In this document: positions 43,783-54,200 of the stretch, piece after piece | Layout: each line of letters opens with the position of its first letter | How positions within the stretch are numbered: the first letter of the stretch is position 1 | Assembly: GCF_024919275.1 (NCBI RefSeq) | Contig: NZ_JANWGH010000001.1 | Location: forward strand, 1,124,296 to 1,188,295 | Direction: 5' to 3' | DNA length: 64,000 nt | From: Algoriphagus limi | GTDB taxonomy: Bacteria > Bacteroidota > Bacteroidia > Cytophagales > Cyclobacteriaceae | The notes under the pieces: generated by a model | Told to the model about the DNA's origin: nothing | Database searches by the model: none | Seen by the model: only the letters and a program-made list of their open reading frames with translations | Program-made: the position numbers and the translations under genes

Positions 43783-44877
43783 ATGAAACACTTGGTTTTA
43801 GTATCAATACTTTTACTTTTTTCAATGCACATTTCTTTTGGGCAGCATAGCGCATCATTTAGCGAAGAATACAGAGAAATGATGCATGATTCGGTGACTT
43901 ATGAAATACTTGAAGTATCCGAACTATTCCATGTCATAGCTGCTCTAACTCCTTTTGGTAAAGGAAATACTGAAATAATAGATAAGTCGACAGGATATTA
44001 CCAAGAAGTGTTAGACTACTTTGAAAAGTATCAGGAGCATCCGGTTATCAAAGAAATCCAGAAAGAGTTACGAAGAAATCGCTACAACCGTCTCAAAATG
44101 GATGCTTGTGGATTCTTTTTTAACCAAAACGGAAATATTGAAAAGGATAAAACCTACCCTACTCTAAGTTTTGAATCGAAAAACTGGCTCGAGCCTTATA
44201 TTGAACAACTCGAAGATTTCTCAAAAGAGACTAATTTTCGGTCATTTTATGAAAACCATAAGGATTTTTACAGCCAGCAAACTTCAATGCAATCGGAACA
44301 GCTTGCTGTGAAATCACACTGGGATTGGCTTGAAAAAAAGTTTGATAATCGCTACCAATCTTATCGAATCACATTCTCTCCTTTGGTTTATGGTTCACAT
44401 TCCGCCAACTATTTCATAGATGGTGATTTTAGTCAATCAATCATGTTTATTGGCCCGCCCTATGTGACTGATAAATATTCAAAAAAACAACTTGAGGGTC
44501 TAGCAGGCAGAATGGTATTCACAGAGATAGATCATAACTATATAAATCCATTGAGTGACAAGTATCAAGAAGAGATTAAAACGCTTATTGGCGATCTAGA
44601 AAAGTGGAACAATATGAAGTACCGTGACTACTCTAATGCTCTCTCCGCATTTAATGAATATGCGACATTTGCTTTTTATTCCCTATATGTAATCGACAAT
44701 TACAATGAGGAAGATGCCTCGCTTATTATCAACCGCTGTGAAGAGGTGATGGAAAATCGGGGCTTTATTAAGTTCCCAGAATTCAACCAAAAATTAGTAA
44801 ACTATTATTCCAAGAATAAAGAATTAACCGGCGAAGAAATCTACCAAAGTATTTTTTCAGGTGAATATGAGAAATGA
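43783..44877 (+). CDS. Exported DUF4932-like protein, putative zinc peptidase relative
   Basis: The 364-residue protein has a signal peptide ending near SFGQ (about residue 20). Its layout resembles the DUF4932 family: an FYENHKDFYSQQ segment at 155-166, FSPLVYGSHSANY near 198-210, and VFTEIDHNYINPLSD at 245-259. In that last segment an HExxH-like zinc motif is replaced by T247-E248-x-x-H251 followed by N-P. Downstream Glu292 in AFNEYATFAFY could be the third ligand. A peptidase function is inferred, and loss of the first His may mean no activity. It is followed after 70 bases by another putative zinc peptidase gene. Confidence 0.6.
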   Translation: MKHLVLVSILLLFSMHISFGQHSASFSEEYREMMHDSVTYEILEVSELFHVIAALTPFGKGNTEIIDKSTGYYQEVLDYFEKYQEHPVIKEIQKELRRNRYNRLKMDACGFFFNQNGNIEKDKTYPTLSFESKNWLEPYIEQLEDFSKETNFRSFYENHKDFYSQQTSMQSEQLAVKSHWDWLEKKFDNRYQSYRITFSPLVYGSHSANYFIDGDFSQSIMFIGPPYVTDKYSKKQLEGLAGRMVFTEIDHNYINPLSDKYQEEIKTLIGDLEKWNNMKYRDYSNALSAFNEYATFAFYSLYVIDNYNEEDASLIINRCEEVMENRGFIKFPEFNQKLVNYYSKNKELTGEEIYQSIFSGEYEK

Positions 44878-44947
44878 AACTTTTTCTAACTATACAAATA
44901 AAGAAGTTCTCTTCTTTAGTCCACTTAGTGTTGAAAATTAAGATACT

Positions 44948-46024
44948 ATGAAGAGGCTTCTATACTTTTTACTTCTAGCTCTGACCTTCTCCTGTCAAAA
45001 TAATTCCAATAAAATCGGTCAAAATCAAGTAGAAAAATACCAAGAGAACTATTGGAGACATCTAACTTACTTAATTGGGATTAAGAATGAGGTTGCAAAA
45101 GGAGAATGGAAAGGCTTTTCAAAAAAGGATTTCTTCCAACCCATTATCTACTACACTTTTGACGGAACTTTTGTAGTAAACCCAAATAATCACATTCTCA
45201 AGATTACCGACCATGAAACAGTAAAACCAATCAATGGTATTGAGGTAATCGAACTTTCTAAAATCTACACTGATACCACAAATTTTAACTTCAATACAAG
45301 CTACAGTGATACCGACAGCACCGCGATATTCTACCAAGAAAACGTGTTGTTTTTCCAAAGTTTTGATTTAACCAAGAAATTGATCGGGATAACTGATCTT
45401 CAGGATTGGTCCATTATGGTAATCCACGAGCTTTTTCATGGCTACCAAAGGATAATTCCAGAATTTAAGGACTATTACTCCCAACTTGAAATCCCAGGAG
45501 GACCAGATGAGTTTTTAGCCAAATATCATCATGAATTAGATTGGTATAAAGAAAGCATCCATCATGAAAATGAGCTCCTAAAAGCCATATGGATCCAAGA
45601 TGCAGGCCTAGCTGAAAATCTCAAAAAATACGATTCACTTAGAACCATCCGTATAGATCGAATCAAAGAAACCTATGGGGTTGATATTAGGGAAGTTGAA
45701 GATTACGAAATCCTCATAGAAGGACATGCCAGATATTTCGAATCCCTTTGCAAACGATATTTAGCTGACAACAATCCTGACAAATCAATGCTTGAAGAGG
45801 AAGATCTGAAATTGATTAGTAATATGTTTCAGGGATATGATGTCAAAAAAGACAGGAGCCTATTTGACATTTATAATGACAGGTATTATTACCAATTAGG
45901 CTATAATATCTCTATGATTTTAGAAAAACACCTTCCTGATTACCGTGAGTCGATTTATGTCGGAGAAAAAAACTTCAACAGCTATCTAGAAAAATTAAAA
46001 GCTCACAAAAATCGCTATGAGTAA
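44948..46024 (+). CDS. Lipoprotein with gluzincin-type HExxH...E motif, putative zinc peptidase
   Basis: The 358-residue protein begins with a lipoprotein signal peptide (LTFSC, Cys16). Residues 158-168 read VIHELFHGYQR, a clear HExxH zinc motif (His160, Glu161, His164). Residues 255-264 read ILIEGHARYFES-like sequence, with Glu258 in an EG-x-ARY pattern that commonly supplies the third ligand in gluzincins. The spacing of about 94 residues is long but possible. No known family name is assigned. Surface or periplasmic proteolysis is inferred. Together with the preceding DUF4932-like gene it forms a two-gene exported-peptidase-like pair. Confidence 0.65.
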   Translation: MKRLLYFLLLALTFSCQNNSNKIGQNQVEKYQENYWRHLTYLIGIKNEVAKGEWKGFSKKDFFQPIIYYTFDGTFVVNPNNHILKITDHETVKPINGIEVIELSKIYTDTTNFNFNTSYSDTDSTAIFYQENVLFFQSFDLTKKLIGITDLQDWSIMVIHELFHGYQRIIPEFKDYYSQLEIPGGPDEFLAKYHHELDWYKESIHHENELLKAIWIQDAGLAENLKKYDSLRTIRIDRIKETYGVDIREVEDYEILIEGHARYFESLCKRYLADNNPDKSMLEEEDLKLISNMFQGYDVKKDRSLFDIYNDRYYYQLGYNISMILEKHLPDYRESIYVGEKNFNSYLEKLKAHKNRYE

Positions 46025-46334
46025 TTGCTTGTTCTTACTTATCCTTTGACTGCTTTCAGGATTTACTTCTAAAACTTATGTGGTTTTTCAGTTTGGTTAG
46101 CACTTGCAATAGAAAGTCTCACCAACCAAACTACTCATAGCAAGACCCTTAGCAACTAATTGAAATCATTTAAGATAATAGTCTATTCCAGGCAAAAGTT
46201 ATGGTAACTAATTAGTCTTTTTCTCTAATCAATAATCTGAATTGATAAAAGACCTACCTCGTCAGCTGAAACCCTATTCGAATTACTTTATCTCATTTTA
46301 ATTTCTAAGCACTCTCTGATCTCTGGCAGGATGA
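46025..46334. other. Non-coding interval (310 bases) between convergent genes
   Basis: No convincing reading frame is seen. It contains an inverted repeat with nine-base perfect arms, AGTTTGGTT (46090-46098) and AACCAAACT (46124-46132), separated by 25 bases; there is no T tract after it. The rest is A/T-rich without recognised structure. Confidence 0.4.
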
Positions 46335-47702
46335 TTAATCATTCCCAACAAAATTGGCTCTTCCAAAAAATCTTCTATTCACGAAGTTGTTGAGATTAGA
46401 TCCAAAGCGGTAATTCAATCCAAATCTAGAGTCAATGGTGTAGGCGGAAGGTAGGGTAACCCTTCCACTCAAAATATCCTGCTCAGTGAAATCTCCTGCA
46501 GCCAGATAAATTTGATCCTGTACATAGTTACCTTCTACCCGCATGAAAATAGAAAAATTACCAGTTACTCGGACTTCTGCACTCACATTCAAACCTGTGG
46601 TCCACGAGCTAAAATCATCTAAATAATTTCTAAGCCTATACCCCACTTCCAAGTTACCCCAACGCTGATTTAGCCCTAGACTAGCTCTCAAACTATGGAG
46701 AACTCTGGTCTCTTCAGTCACGCCGCTAATCGTTTCTTCGACATATCTATTATTCCGAACTTCAACCCCATAATTCACTCTCAAAAATCTGGAATTCTGC
46801 TCTGATTCCGGAAAAAAATTGTACTCTACTGCCGGTCTAAATCTGGTCTGAAACTGATAATTAAAGCGAGTATTTTGAAGACCTTCTATATCATATCCAT
46901 AGGACCACTGGGGTGTAATAGACTTTACCAACTGGTGACCAAAGCCAAATTCTGATACATCAAAACTATTCTGAACTTCATCAATAATTTGGTTGCCATT
47001 TTCATCGAGAATTGGATTGCCATTATCATCCACTCTTGGTTCTTTTTGAATTGTTCTTCTCAACCTTTCATCTATTCTACCCGAAAAATTAATTTTCCAT
47101 TCATCCGTGATTCGGTTCACATTGATTTCTCCGCCGACATTAATGTTCCTGCTCAATTCCTCAATTTCAATGTTCGCATCCGTACCAAAATTAAAAACCC
47201 AATAATTCCAAGGATCAACGGTTTCCTGCACCACATCTTCCACAATTCCGGGTCCAGTCTTCATGTCGATTTCAATCCCCTCTCCAGCTAGAGTTTTCGC
47301 AACATAGGGAGCTAGACCTAACTTGATGAAACGAGTAAGTTTTTCCCTCACTTCAAAGTCAGTATCTGTTTGTTTGTTATTAACATAAAGGGTGTCAGTT
47401 CTCCCCGCATGGATATTTTGTTGACCTATGAATATAAGTTGATATTGTCTTCCGCCCCCACCAGACCTGTTATCGTTAATAAGCACAAAAACATCGGCGG
47501 ATTCATTATCCAGGTAAAAGTCAACTGCGGTAATTTCCGTTCTGATAAAATCCATATCGCAGCCTCCATCCCATCGTTCACAGCCATCTATAAACACTCT
47601 GAGTTTATTTGGACGCTTGAAATTATCAACCAAGGTTTGACTCATAGATGGAGCTGCAAAAGCAAAGAAGGTTAGAAGCAATAAAATTGGTATTTTATTC
47701 AT
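46335..47702 (-). CDS. Predicted outer membrane beta-barrel protein
   Basis: A 455-residue protein with a signal peptide (ending near APSMSQT). Residues 30-160 form a soluble region with a CERWDGGCD cysteine pair. From about 165 onward alternating strands such as WNYWVFNFGTDANIEIEELSRNINVGGEINVNRITDEWKINFSGRI are typical of a barrel. One periplasmic or surface loop carries the acidic repeat DDNGNPILDENGNQIIDE. It ends in GRANFVGND rather than an aromatic residue. No family name is assigned. It stands alone between two long non-coding stretches. Confidence 0.65.
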   Translation of the reverse strand: MNKIPILLLLTFFAFAAPSMSQTLVDNFKRPNKLRVFIDGCERWDGGCDMDFIRTEITAVDFYLDNESADVFVLINDNRSGGGGRQYQLIFIGQQNIHAGRTDTLYVNNKQTDTDFEVREKLTRFIKLGLAPYVAKTLAGEGIEIDMKTGPGIVEDVVQETVDPWNYWVFNFGTDANIEIEELSRNINVGGEINVNRITDEWKINFSGRIDERLRRTIQKEPRVDDNGNPILDENGNQIIDEVQNSFDVSEFGFGHQLVKSITPQWSYGYDIEGLQNTRFNYQFQTRFRPAVEYNFFPESEQNSRFLRVNYGVEVRNNRYVEETISGVTEETRVLHSLRASLGLNQRWGNLEVGYRLRNYLDDFSSWTTGLNVSAEVRVTGNFSIFMRVEGNYVQDQIYLAAGDFTEQDILSGRVTLPSAYTIDSRFGLNYRFGSNLNNFVNRRFFGRANFVGND

Positions 47703-48374
47703 TTGATTGGGTTTTATTCATTTTAACCGATTCTCTTCGATCGCAATTGAATGCCAGATTTAAACCTTGTTACTACATTTCACACATCATTGTTTGAAAA
47801 GGAATGTTTGTTTTACACAAATGGAGAACGGAAAACAACACTCAGTCAACTATTCTTATTTGCTTGAATGAGCCATTCAGCTTTCACTTTCCTGAAAGTG
47901 AAAAAGGGTTATTGGCAAGCCAATAATTTTGAATGCAAGAATAAATCAAGGATTTTAATGCGAAGATATATACCAAATACGTGTGCATACAACTAATATC
48001 AGCATTAACGGCACTTTAGGTATTCGAGCGGTAGTGGTTCTAAGCAACCACGTAAAATCTGCCCACATACTATAATATAAAACAACACAACACTTTTTCA
48101 AGTACATGGAGTTTAAAAAACTAGCTTATTTCAATTTTCCCACTTGGTCTTAGGTCAGATTTCAGATCATTTAAAATTTAAATCTTAGGGTATTTAGTGG
48201 CTAAAATCTGATGGATAACCACTTTGTTATTGGAAATAAATAGAATAAAGAATTCGCAATCACTTACAGTCAAGAAATGGACAAATAATACTTTGCCCGC
48301 AAAAACCGAAGAGAAAAAAAATATTTAGTCCAACAACTGGGACGGGTACTCATTTTAGTTGTATGCTACTTCCC
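47703..48374. other. Long non-coding stretch (672 bases)
   Basis: No frame longer than a few dozen codons fits. Two adjacent hairpins are present: TTTCACTTTC/GAAAGTGAAA at 47882-47903, and TTATTGGC/GCCAATAA at 47909-47926 followed by TTTT. A smaller one, GTGGTT/AACCAC, lies at 48034-48051. The block at about 47970-48060 is less A/T-rich than its surroundings. No tRNA cloverleaf or known riboswitch pattern was recognised. The stretch must hold the promoter of the barrel gene on the minus strand. Confidence 0.45.
47909..47930 (+). terminator. Terminator-like hairpin in the non-coding stretch
   Basis: Eight-base arms TTATTGGC (47909-47916) and GCCAATAA (47919-47926) flank AA and are followed by TTTT. 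A second perfect hairpin lies immediately upstream. No plus-strand gene precedes it within this stretch, so what it would end is unclear. Confidence 0.4.
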
Positions 48375-51212
48375 TTACCTCCCACAAATCTCCTTGTAAG
48401 CACAGTACTTACATTTTTCTTCATCTTCAGTTTGTGAAAATGGAATATCTGGATTTAGGATTTCACTTAGCATACCAGTCAATCCTGACACAAAATCCTC
48501 TTCAACTTCTTTATAATCATGGATTTCTTTTCCACCCATCTGAAGAAAAGGGTTAAACTTTTGATTGTAAATCTCTCGAATATTGAAAATTCCCGGTTTC
48601 AAAGGCTTTTGGTTATCCGGATGCTCAAATTGGTAGAAATATGCATACAATAAAGTTTGCATGGCTGCCTTATTTCTTTTCTTTTCCTCCCTATCAAATA
48701 AGGATGGAATGGATAAGACTTTCTTTTCGTCTTTTCCGGTTTTATAATCAATCAAGCGAACTACCCCGTCTTTGAGATCGACTCGGTCTATCACTCCCTG
48801 AAGTGCAAAATTTACAATTCCATTTTTCGTTTCCACAGGAATACTTGCCGGTACGTTCTTTTCCACTCCCAAAATCGTAAACTCCCCATTTTCCTGATCG
48901 TATTGAAGAATCGCTTCTAGGTACTTGATAAAAATCTCCCTAGCTATCTCCAATTGCCCGGAATATTCCATGGGCTTCCCTTCCTCTACTTTATAAAAAT
49001 TCCGAATAGAATGATCAACTGCCTTAGGTACCTGAGGAAGGAGTCGATTGATTTCATGGGGATCAATTTTTCTAGGAGATTTAGATTCATCCAAACCATA
49101 AATTGTCTCTACAGCATTGTGCAGAATTGTCCCAAAAGTGGAAGGATCAATCTCTGTTACAACCTCTTCCCGCTCTTTTAAACCTGCAACATAACGGAAG
49201 TAGAATTTCAACCGGCAATCCAAATACATATTGAGTGCAGAAGCTGAAAGCGGTCGATTCTTTTCATCAGGGTGGCTTTTTGCTAAAAAAGCTTTCATGT
49301 CATCCAGCACTTCGGGGGTTTTCTTTACCTCAATTTTCTTTGGAGGAGTCAGTCCAACCGGAACCATGGCTATCTCAGGTTCAGCTACACCCATTTCTGC
49401 TTGCATTTGCTGGAGAAAGCGGCTCATTTCCCCTGCTTTACCCTGATCGGCAGCAGTAGTATAAATCAAATGAACTTCCTCTGCTCTATGCAAAAGCCTA
49501 TAAAAAGTATAGGCATAAATCGCGTCATTCTGCTCCTGAACTGGAAGACCAAAAGCTCTTCGAAGATTAAATGGAATCATGGAATTGATCCCCCCACCTG
49601 GAGGAAAGCTACCCTCATTCAGATCGCAAATAATCACTCGTCGGAAATCCAAGTTTCTGGATTCCAACACCCCCATCATCTGAAGACCTTGAAGCGGCTC
49701 TCCTTCAAAAGGCAGCTTGAGTTCTCTAAAAATCTGCCGAAACAGTTTCAGCACAAAATCAATTTTTAAAGGCTTGGATTGATTTCCCTGAAAAATCTCC
49801 TTGATCCGATTGAGCTGCTTAAAAGCTTGGAATAAATAGGATCGTTGCACCTCATCCTCTTTAAACCCTGAAGCCAAATGCTCCATCAATTTCCCCAAAT
49901 AATCGAAGACTTCGGATGGATTTACCTGTTGGAAAATCAATTCGGATAATTTGGATTCTCCAACCAAAAGATCAACAGGAATTTCTAAAAGGTTCTCTCC
50001 CTTGATTTTTTCCAATAAAGCCTGAAAATGATCTGGATCTTCTTTTAATAAATAAGGAAATGAAAGCAAATCCGTAACCGGTTTATGGTAAAAAGTGGCC
50101 ACTCCATTTCGAACTTTCACATAGCGCTGTAAATCCAAAACAGCATCCAAAAAAGCATAAACGGGCGCATTTCGGACAGGATAGCCCATGGTCACATTCA
50201 ACTTGTCGATTTGAGAAGGCAAGGAATGTAAGACCAGAAAGAGCATTTGCTCATCCGGTAAAATAATCACCGTTTCTTCCAAAGCTTCTTCAGTTGGGAT
50301 TTCTTCCAAAAGCTTCCCGACCAAATTTGCCTGATTAATTTTCAAAGGAATGGAATGAACATGGATATAATCTTTTTTTAGTCGAATACGATCAGGGATT
50401 TCTTCTGGAAAAGTCTTTCCAAAAATAGAATCTCTCTGATAATCCCTAAAAAACAAGCCCGCTTCTTGAATGGGGTCCTTCAAGTAATATTGATCCAAAT
50501 CCCAAAAAACTTCCGCACCGAATTCTTTTACAAAATGCCTTATCAACTTTTCTTCAGTGAGGGTAAAGGCATTGAAACCAATGAAAACATAGTGCTTTCC
50601 AGGCTTTGGGATGGAATCTAGATTTTCTGAAACCTGTCGATATAATTGGCCGGAATAAGCTAACCCAGCAGTATTCAACCTGTGCTGAAAATCTTCATAC
50701 AAGCGACCCAAAATCTGCCAGAATCTTAAAAACTTTTGTTTCTCCTGATCATTTTGCCTTTCAAATGCCAACCAAAACTGTGAAATCAAATCTCTCTGCT
50801 CTTCCGTCAGGAAGCTTAAATCTGATTCAAACTCCTTGATTTCCGCCAAATTCTGATATAAAACTTTTGCGGGAGCCATAAACTGATCCAAGTCATTGAA
50901 ATCCTTAAGAATCAACTCACCCCAGAAATAAAACCGATCAAAATCTTCAGGCTCATCCTGTATCTGCCGATACAATTCATACAATTCAAAAATCAAGGTT
51001 AAATCATCTGCAGGCGTATTTCCCGCCAAGCCATAGAAAACCTGCTCAATGGTTTTGACCTCAGGCATCCAAACAGGCTGATTGATCAATTCACCCAGAT
51101 ACTTGGTAAAAAACAATCCTGCTCTTCGGTTAGGTAGTACCACCACCAACTCCTCCAATTTTTGAGGAGAGTCCAGAAGTTTTTGAGCAGTTTCTTTCAA
51201 AAATGGAATCAT
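48375..51212 (-). CDS. AddB-like PD-(D/E)XK nuclease family protein
   Basis: The 945-residue partner of the AddA-like helicase. It lacks a canonical Walker A but has a helicase-like N-terminal part (VVLPNRRAGLFFTKYLGE) and a C-terminal RecB-type nuclease with LNMYLDCRLKFYFRYVAGL, then VDLKDGVVRLIDYKTGKDE holding the D...D-x-K catalytic pattern. A C-terminal cysteine group Cys934, Cys937 and Cys943, with the earlier LDCRL Cys, matches the iron-sulfur staple of AddB/Cas4-type nucleases. It processes double-strand DNA ends for recombination. Its ATG overlaps the AddA-like stop by four bases. Confidence 0.88.
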   Translation of the reverse strand: MIPFLKETAQKLLDSPQKLEELVVVLPNRRAGLFFTKYLGELINQPVWMPEVKTIEQVFYGLAGNTPADDLTLIFELYELYRQIQDEPEDFDRFYFWGELILKDFNDLDQFMAPAKVLYQNLAEIKEFESDLSFLTEEQRDLISQFWLAFERQNDQEKQKFLRFWQILGRLYEDFQHRLNTAGLAYSGQLYRQVSENLDSIPKPGKHYVFIGFNAFTLTEEKLIRHFVKEFGAEVFWDLDQYYLKDPIQEAGLFFRDYQRDSIFGKTFPEEIPDRIRLKKDYIHVHSIPLKINQANLVGKLLEEIPTEEALEETVIILPDEQMLFLVLHSLPSQIDKLNVTMGYPVRNAPVYAFLDAVLDLQRYVKVRNGVATFYHKPVTDLLSFPYLLKEDPDHFQALLEKIKGENLLEIPVDLLVGESKLSELIFQQVNPSEVFDYLGKLMEHLASGFKEDEVQRSYLFQAFKQLNRIKEIFQGNQSKPLKIDFVLKLFRQIFRELKLPFEGEPLQGLQMMGVLESRNLDFRRVIICDLNEGSFPPGGGINSMIPFNLRRAFGLPVQEQNDAIYAYTFYRLLHRAEEVHLIYTTAADQGKAGEMSRFLQQMQAEMGVAEPEIAMVPVGLTPPKKIEVKKTPEVLDDMKAFLAKSHPDEKNRPLSASALNMYLDCRLKFYFRYVAGLKEREEVVTEIDPSTFGTILHNAVETIYGLDESKSPRKIDPHEINRLLPQVPKAVDHSIRNFYKVEEGKPMEYSGQLEIAREIFIKYLEAILQYDQENGEFTILGVEKNVPASIPVETKNGIVNFALQGVIDRVDLKDGVVRLIDYKTGKDEKKVLSIPSLFDREEKKRNKAAMQTLLYAYFYQFEHPDNQKPLKPGIFNIREIYNQKFNPFLQMGGKEIHDYKEVEEDFVSGLTGMLSEILNPDIPFSQTEDEEKCKYCAYKEICGR

Positions 51213-54200
51213 ACTTCAATAATTTCTGTGGGTTCCAAATAGCACAAAAAGCCCTTCACCGGTTTTTGACTCAACTGATGAACTAAACCCATGTATTCTT
51301 TGACTTGCTTATGATGGGAAGGGTATTTTTCACCGGTTTTAAAATCTACAACCACTACCTCCTTTTCACCGATCAATACTCGATCCGGTCGCTTTTGATT
51401 ACCTCCAGGCAACAAAATCCCTTGTTCTGCCAACGTCAAATAATTTCCCCCAAACCAACTTTGGAACTGAGGTATTTCGAATAATTTTTTCAATTGATCC
51501 CCCACCTCTTGAGCTGTATCTTGGTCAATTCTTCCCTCAAAAGTGTATTGATGCAAAAGCAATTCTGCGTCTTGTTGGGTTTGAGAAGCAGCCAAGAGTT
51601 CGTGGACAATTACACCCAACTTCCTTTGTGCCCGTGCCTGAAGACCATTTTCGGAAAAATCCCAGGCAATAGTTTTAGTTTTGAGTTTGCTTCTCCAATC
51701 CTGAGTTTCCCATCGTAGAGGCTTTGGCACAAATGTTTGCCCCTCCTTTTCGCTATTCGAAGAAATCCATTCTCCAGCTTCAAAAATCAGATTCTCGGCA
51801 TCCCGGGATTGATTTGATGCAAATTCAGAAATTTGAAATCCAGCCGAAAAAAGGGTGTAAAGTATATTGCCAGTAGATTTTTGGCTGACGCCAGATGTTT
51901 TGCTGTTTGTAAAATTAGCATATCCCCAAATCACTTCTTCCGCACGAGTAAAGGCCACATAGAGCATATTCAAAGAATCTAAATAAGCCAGCCTGACCTC
52001 ATCCTCATAAGCTTTGGAAAAATGGGAATCCTTCAAGGTGCTTCCATGAGTCAAGGGAACGATGGTTTCCAATCCATTTTCAGACTTAAAAGGAGACCAA
52101 ATAATGGGAGCTTGAAGTCCAAATGAAACGATATTCCAATCCAAAAAAGGCATAATTACCACTTTGTATTGAAGTCCTTTAGACTTATGAATAGTCAAAA
52201 TCCGCATGGCATCATGATCCTCAGGAATCTTGACAGTTCGCTTTTTACTGTTTAATTCCCACCAATCTAAGAAGCCAACCAAGTCCGCTCGATTCTTTTT
52301 CACAAAATCAAAGACAGCCTCTTTGAAACCTGATATATAGGCTAGATCGGCTTGAATCTCCATTAAACCCAAAAACTCAATACTTTCCTCCATCAATTCC
52401 AGCAAAGGCAACTGAAGAAATTCATTCAGTCTGGATTGAAGTTCCTCATCCTTGGATTTGAGCTCCGGTACCTGCTTAAACTTGTGGAAGAGTTTGTGAG
52501 AAAAAGGAATGCCTTGCAACAAGGCATAATAATACCAAGCTGTTTTCAGAGCAACTCGATCAGCTGGATTACTTAGGTATTTCCAAAATGCCAATAGGCA
52601 TTTAACTGCAGCGGATTTATCCAAAAAGAGGGATTCCTCAGAAAGCACATCAAAGCGATAGCCGGAATCAGGGTTTTCTCTGTCATAGGCCATCAAACGA
52701 TCTGCTATATCAACTCCTTGGGAATTCTTTCGAACCAAAAAGGCAATATCTTTCAATTGATAGCCTTGGTTCTGCAAATCCATCACTACTTGAGGAAGTT
52801 TGTCCAAAACTCCTTCTCCATCATCTTCCTCTTCTTCGGATTGATAACTTGATCGAGCAGGTTTTTCAGTGAATTCAATTCGTATTTTCCCATGGAATTC
52901 CAATCCCAACTTCTTCTCTGGAATTTTTTGGTCGGATTTCTTATAAGCATCCCTGAGTAAGGATTTCGAATCAATGCCAAATCCTCTCTCCATACCATAT
53001 TCCATCAATGCTGGAAGAGCTTCAAAAACAGTATTATTGAATCGAATGATACCAGGAAGACTTCGGTAATTTGTATCCAGATTTTCTTCTTTGATATAAG
53101 GGCCAGGAATTTGATTTTGCACCTCTTTAAGTAACAATTCCAACTTCCCTCCTCGCCAGCGATATATGGACTGCTTGACATCGCCAACCAGCAAGTTTGT
53201 ATTCCCTGAAGCCAAAGAGTTTTCAAGTAATGGCTTGAAACTTGTCCATTGGAATTCAGAAGTATCCTGAAACTCATCAATCAGGAAATTCCTGTACTGA
53301 TTCCCGATTTTTTCATAGATAAAAGGGGCATCATTGTCCTTGGTTATTTCCTGCAAAAAGTCATTTACATCAGAAATCAGGAGAATACTCTTTTCATCTT
53401 TCAGTTCCCTTAATTCCAAAATCAAGTCTTTAAAAACTCCAAAAGCATTAAGGTTCCGATGCAAAGCTTCAAAAGTATTCCATTGCTTCTGTTTTTCAGG
53501 TATTAGATTCAAAATATCCAGTAAACCCCCTGAGAAAGAATCTTCTATTCGAGAGACAACCTTTGAAGTTTTAGAAACCCATTCGGAAATATCATTTAAC
53601 TTTTCTATCCTAGACGCTTCTAATTTGGTAAAGGGATAATCAGTTTCTCCAAGTCTTCCAAAATTTAATGCAAAGCTCCTGCTACCACCTTTAAAGTCCG
53701 TCCACTCCAACCCATGAGATATTCGGATTTCTTCCGCTCTTTGGCGCATGGATTCTGCTTCTGCTTTTAATTTGGCTCGTTCTTGACGGATGTATTTTCG
53801 GAATTCTCCTAAGAAACCCTCTTGAGCCACACTTTGCTGGAAGAGATGACGGTAAGTTTTGAAACCTTCTTTGAAAATTTCTCCTCCCAAATTTTTGATC
53901 CCAGTTCTGATATCCCAAGACTTTTCATTTTCTATCTGCTCCGTAGCGTAATCCACCAGCCAATTTCTGAGATTTTTGTCTTGATTTACTTTTTCAACGA
54001 TCCTGTCAACAAGCCTTTCCAGTACTGCATCTGTATCTAACTCCAAATCAAATTTGGCTTGCAAATCCATTTCTCTGGCAAACGATCGAATCACTCGCTG
54101 GAAAAATGAATCAATCGTACTTACTGCGAAATAACCATAGCCATGCAGAATATGTAAAAGTGTTTCTTTTGCTCTGACTTGAAGTTCCTCAGGATTTAAA

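Noticed and set aside
46090..46132. Inverted repeat as a possible mobile-element end
   Set aside because: No transposase, no target-site duplication and a 25-base loop; retained only as a note in the non-coding interval.
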